Shown here one piece after another: positions 5,138 through 7,065 of a DNA stretch of 7,065 nucleotides (position 1 is the stretch's first letter; each line of letters begins with the position of its first letter). Made by a program: the position numbers and the translations under genes. The notes beneath the pieces are model-generated. The model did not search any database. It saw only the letters and a program-made list of their open reading frames with translations, and was not told the DNA's origin. Source of the stretch: Boseongicola sp. (GTDB lineage: Bacteria; Pseudomonadota; Alphaproteobacteria; Rhodobacterales; Rhodobacteraceae); assembly GCA_013042895.1 (NCBI GenBank), contig JABDPD010000437.1, positions 1 to 7,065 of the forward strand, given 5' to 3'.

Positions 5138-7065
5138 ATGCCGCGCGAGCAATCGCAGGTTAGTTCCCGTTTCCACGCGCTTGCGACGCGACGCGGGTTC
5201 TGGATCGCGGTTGCTTTGCTGGCAGCTATTACGTCGGCCGCAGCGCTTGAATTTCGTCGCTACGCCGCGTCCATTCTTGATTTCCAAACCGAGATTCAAG
5301 CCCATCAGACGACGGGCAGTCAGGCGGCATTGAATGAGATTGCCCGTTTGAACGGGGAAATTCTTTCGACTATGAGTGCGGATCATCAGGACGCGCTGGA
5401 TCTTGTTGCGGTGACGTCAGCGCTCGACACGCTTTATGTGCGTGCGGATCACATCGCGAAACGGATTGATCGTCTTGAAGAAGGCTCCGCGCTCGCTGGC
5501 TTCGACAGTCCGGATGATATCATGCAAGACGGTCTGAACACGGTTGCAAGGATACGGACCTTGGTTTCGACAGTCGACGAAGCGCTTGTCGCACCGGATC
5601 CAGTTGTGGCCCTGCAAGCTGTTGAGATTGTGCAGGCTATCGAAGCTGCTCGGAGGGCCTCGTTCCGCTATCTTGACCATACTGCGCGGATGACGGGTGG
5701 ACTGTTAAGCCAGCAAACCGACAAGGTCCTATATCTTAACCGGGCAACGCTCGCATTTTTGGTGATTGTCGCGTTGGCGGGTGTAATCAGCCTTCACATG
5801 TTACGCCTTGAAGTGCAGGGGAGAAAAGAACGCGAGAGGGCGGAGCGACGTGCAGACAGGCTCGCGTACTTCGATTCGCTTACGGGTCTCGCAAATCGCG
5901 TGCAGTTTCAGGACAAGGTTGGTGCGTTTCTTGAGCCGAACGCAAAAGGGGCCTTGGTGCTGATAGATCTCGACGGCTTTAAGGCGATCAATGACCGGCA
6001 CGGACATGCAATTGGTGATGCTGTTTTGAGACAGATTGCCCGCATTATTCGCGAGAAAGCCGAGTTTGCGGGTGGGATGGCCGCACGTCTTGGGGGCGAC
6101 GAGTTTGCGGTCTTCATGCCAACGGATGACACGCAAGTTTTGCGGGTGTTTTGCCATAAGTTGGTTGAGCTTTGCGCCGTGCCAATGCAGCTGGCAAGCA
6201 CAAGCATCCAAACCGGCGTGAGCATCGGTCTGGCCACGACGACGCAAGTATCAAAAACCGCGCTCAAAAGCTATGACAGGATGATGCGGGTCGCAGACTT
6301 TGCGCTGTATGCGTCAAAGGGCGCAGGCCGGGGCCGCTATACACTTTATGACGCCGATCTCGAGCGTCAGATGGACGAGCGCCGATCGCTGCTGAAAGAG
6401 CTTCCCAAAGCGATCGAAAACGATGAGTTTGAGGTGTTTCTGCAACCAAAAGTAAAGATGGCAAACGGAGAGGTCCTGGGTTTTGAGGCCTTGGTTCGTT
6501 GGCGTCGGAATGGAGCGCTCCTTAGTCCAGCGCAGTTCATCGATCTTGCCGAAGACAGCAACCGCATTCAAGATATCGACGCTTATGTACTTGACCGGGC
6601 GGTAGAGGTTGTCGCCGATTGGAACCGACGGCACCGGACCCGTTTTTCGGTGAGTGTAAACCTTTCGGGCGTGCATTTTGTTAGTCAGAACGCCCTCCCA
6701 TTTGTCGGTGAGGCCTTGGACCGACACAACTTTGACGCCGAATTACTCACCTTGGAGATTACTGAAACCGTTCAGCTTAGCAGTTGGGACGTCGCGCAGC
6801 GCATCGTTTCCGAATTGAAGGCGAGGGGCTGTAAGATCTCGATCGACGATTTTGGCACGGGCTATTCGTCTCTGGTCTATTTGCGGACCATTTCGGCGGA
6901 TGAGTTGAAGATCGACAAATCGCTCATTGATGAGATTGAGGGCTCAGAAGAAGCGCGCTTCATTCTTGATGCAGTTTTGGATCTGGCTGAGAGCCTTGGC
7001 CTCAGTGTTGTGGTTGAGGGGATTGAACGCGAGGAACAACGCGCATTCCTGCACGGACTAGGGTG
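5138..7065 (+). CDS. dcpA: DcpA-like membrane GGDEF-EAL protein (3' end outside window)
   Basis: The frame stays open from ATG 5138 to the window end (642 residues, no stop). Membrane helices at about 20-38 and 203-222 flank a largely helical periplasmic sensor region (about 40-200), followed by a charged linker. The GGDEF domain (about 243-405) has DSLTGLANR (246-254), DLDGFKAIND (277-286) and an intact GGDEF (319-323), but no RxxD product-inhibition site five residues before it. The EAL domain (from about 420) has EAL (450-452), VNLS (507-510), LEITET (539-544), DDFGTGYSS (570-578), LKID (590-593) and EGIE (627-630), so all visible metal and catalytic positions are present; only the last Gln lies beyond the window. 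It could therefore both make and degrade cyclic di-GMP, as DcpA does under PruR and pterin control. There is no clear ribosome binding site and the gap to the upstream stop is 3 bases, suggesting translational coupling. Confidence 0.93.
   Translation, partial: MPREQSQVSSRFHALATRRGFWIAVALLAAITSAAALEFRRYAASILDFQTEIQAHQTTGSQAALNEIARLNGEILSTMSADHQDALDLVAVTSALDTLYVRADHIAKRIDRLEEGSALAGFDSPDDIMQDGLNTVARIRTLVSTVDEALVAPDPVVALQAVEIVQAIEAARRASFRYLDHTARMTGGLLSQQTDKVLYLNRATLAFLVIVALAGVISLHMLRLEVQGRKERERAERRADRLAYFDSLTGLANRVQFQDKVGAFLEPNAKGALVLIDLDGFKAINDRHGHAIGDAVLRQIARIIREKAEFAGGMAARLGGDEFAVFMPTDDTQVLRVFCHKLVELCAVPMQLASTSIQTGVSIGLATTTQVSKTALKSYDRMMRVADFALYASKGAGRGRYTLYDADLERQMDERRSLLKELPKAIENDEFEVFLQPKVKMANGEVLGFEALVRWRRNGALLSPAQFIDLAEDSNRIQDIDAYVLDRAVEVVADWNRRHRTRFSVSVNLSGVHFVSQNALPFVGEALDRHNFDAELLTLEITETVQLSSWDVAQRIVSELKARGCKISIDDFGTGYSSLVYLRTISADELKIDKSLIDEIEGSEEARFILDAVLDLAESLGLSVVVEGIEREEQRAFLHGLG

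Noticed and set aside
5801..6727. Several reverse-strand frames of 66-148 codons
   Set aside because: They are antisense to the GGDEF-EAL gene, whose continuous set of motifs spans the whole region.

Overview
The window looks like a piece of an alphaproteobacterial chromosome, probably of a Rhodobacterales-like organism. The grounds are moderately GC-rich coding sequence, short intergenic gaps, a CspA-type cold-shock gene of alphaproteobacterial style, and protein families common in that group. The assignment is inference; there is no rRNA or other phylogenetic marker. I saw no tRNA, CRISPR array, insertion sequence or phage gene.

Layout, left to right. Bases 1-147 are the 3' end of an unrecognised protein, followed by a large inverted repeat (160-220). 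A small lipoprotein with a DUF2846-like domain (256-690, +) converges on a cold-shock protein (705-911, -), with a hairpin spanning both stop codons. An ArsC/Spx/YffB-type thiol reductase-like protein (1089-1418, +) and a four-helix membrane protein of unknown family (1466-1834, +) follow. The latter overlaps tail-to-tail with the next operon.

Bases 4351 down to 1782 (- strand) hold a complete four-gene operon of the bufferin type. In order of transcription these are a DUF2282 precursor peptide with a signal sequence and four cysteines (bufA), a DUF692/MNIO iron oxidase that modifies cysteines (bufB), its DUF2063 partner (bufC) and a DoxX-family membrane protein. In characterised relatives this makes a secreted, ribosomally made, post-translationally modified metal-binding peptide that protects against copper stress. 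A strong hairpin lies between the precursor gene and the enzyme genes, suited to making more precursor than enzyme.

Divergently transcribed across a 270-bp intergenic region is a second two-gene unit: a periplasmic protein with a sulfite-oxidase-type (molybdopterin-binding) fold but no cysteine in its mature part (4622-5134, +), and 3 bases later a two-helix membrane protein with GGDEF and EAL domains (5138 to the window end, 3' end missing). This matches the PruR-DcpA pterin-sensing pair described in Agrobacterium, in which a periplasmic pterin-binding protein sets whether the membrane protein makes or degrades cyclic di-GMP. This GGDEF-EAL gene is the longest gene here; it has no stop codon inside the window, so searches that require closed reading frames would miss it.

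The two most interesting elements are therefore a modified-peptide metal-buffering operon and a pterin/c-di-GMP signalling operon, back to back on one divergent promoter region.
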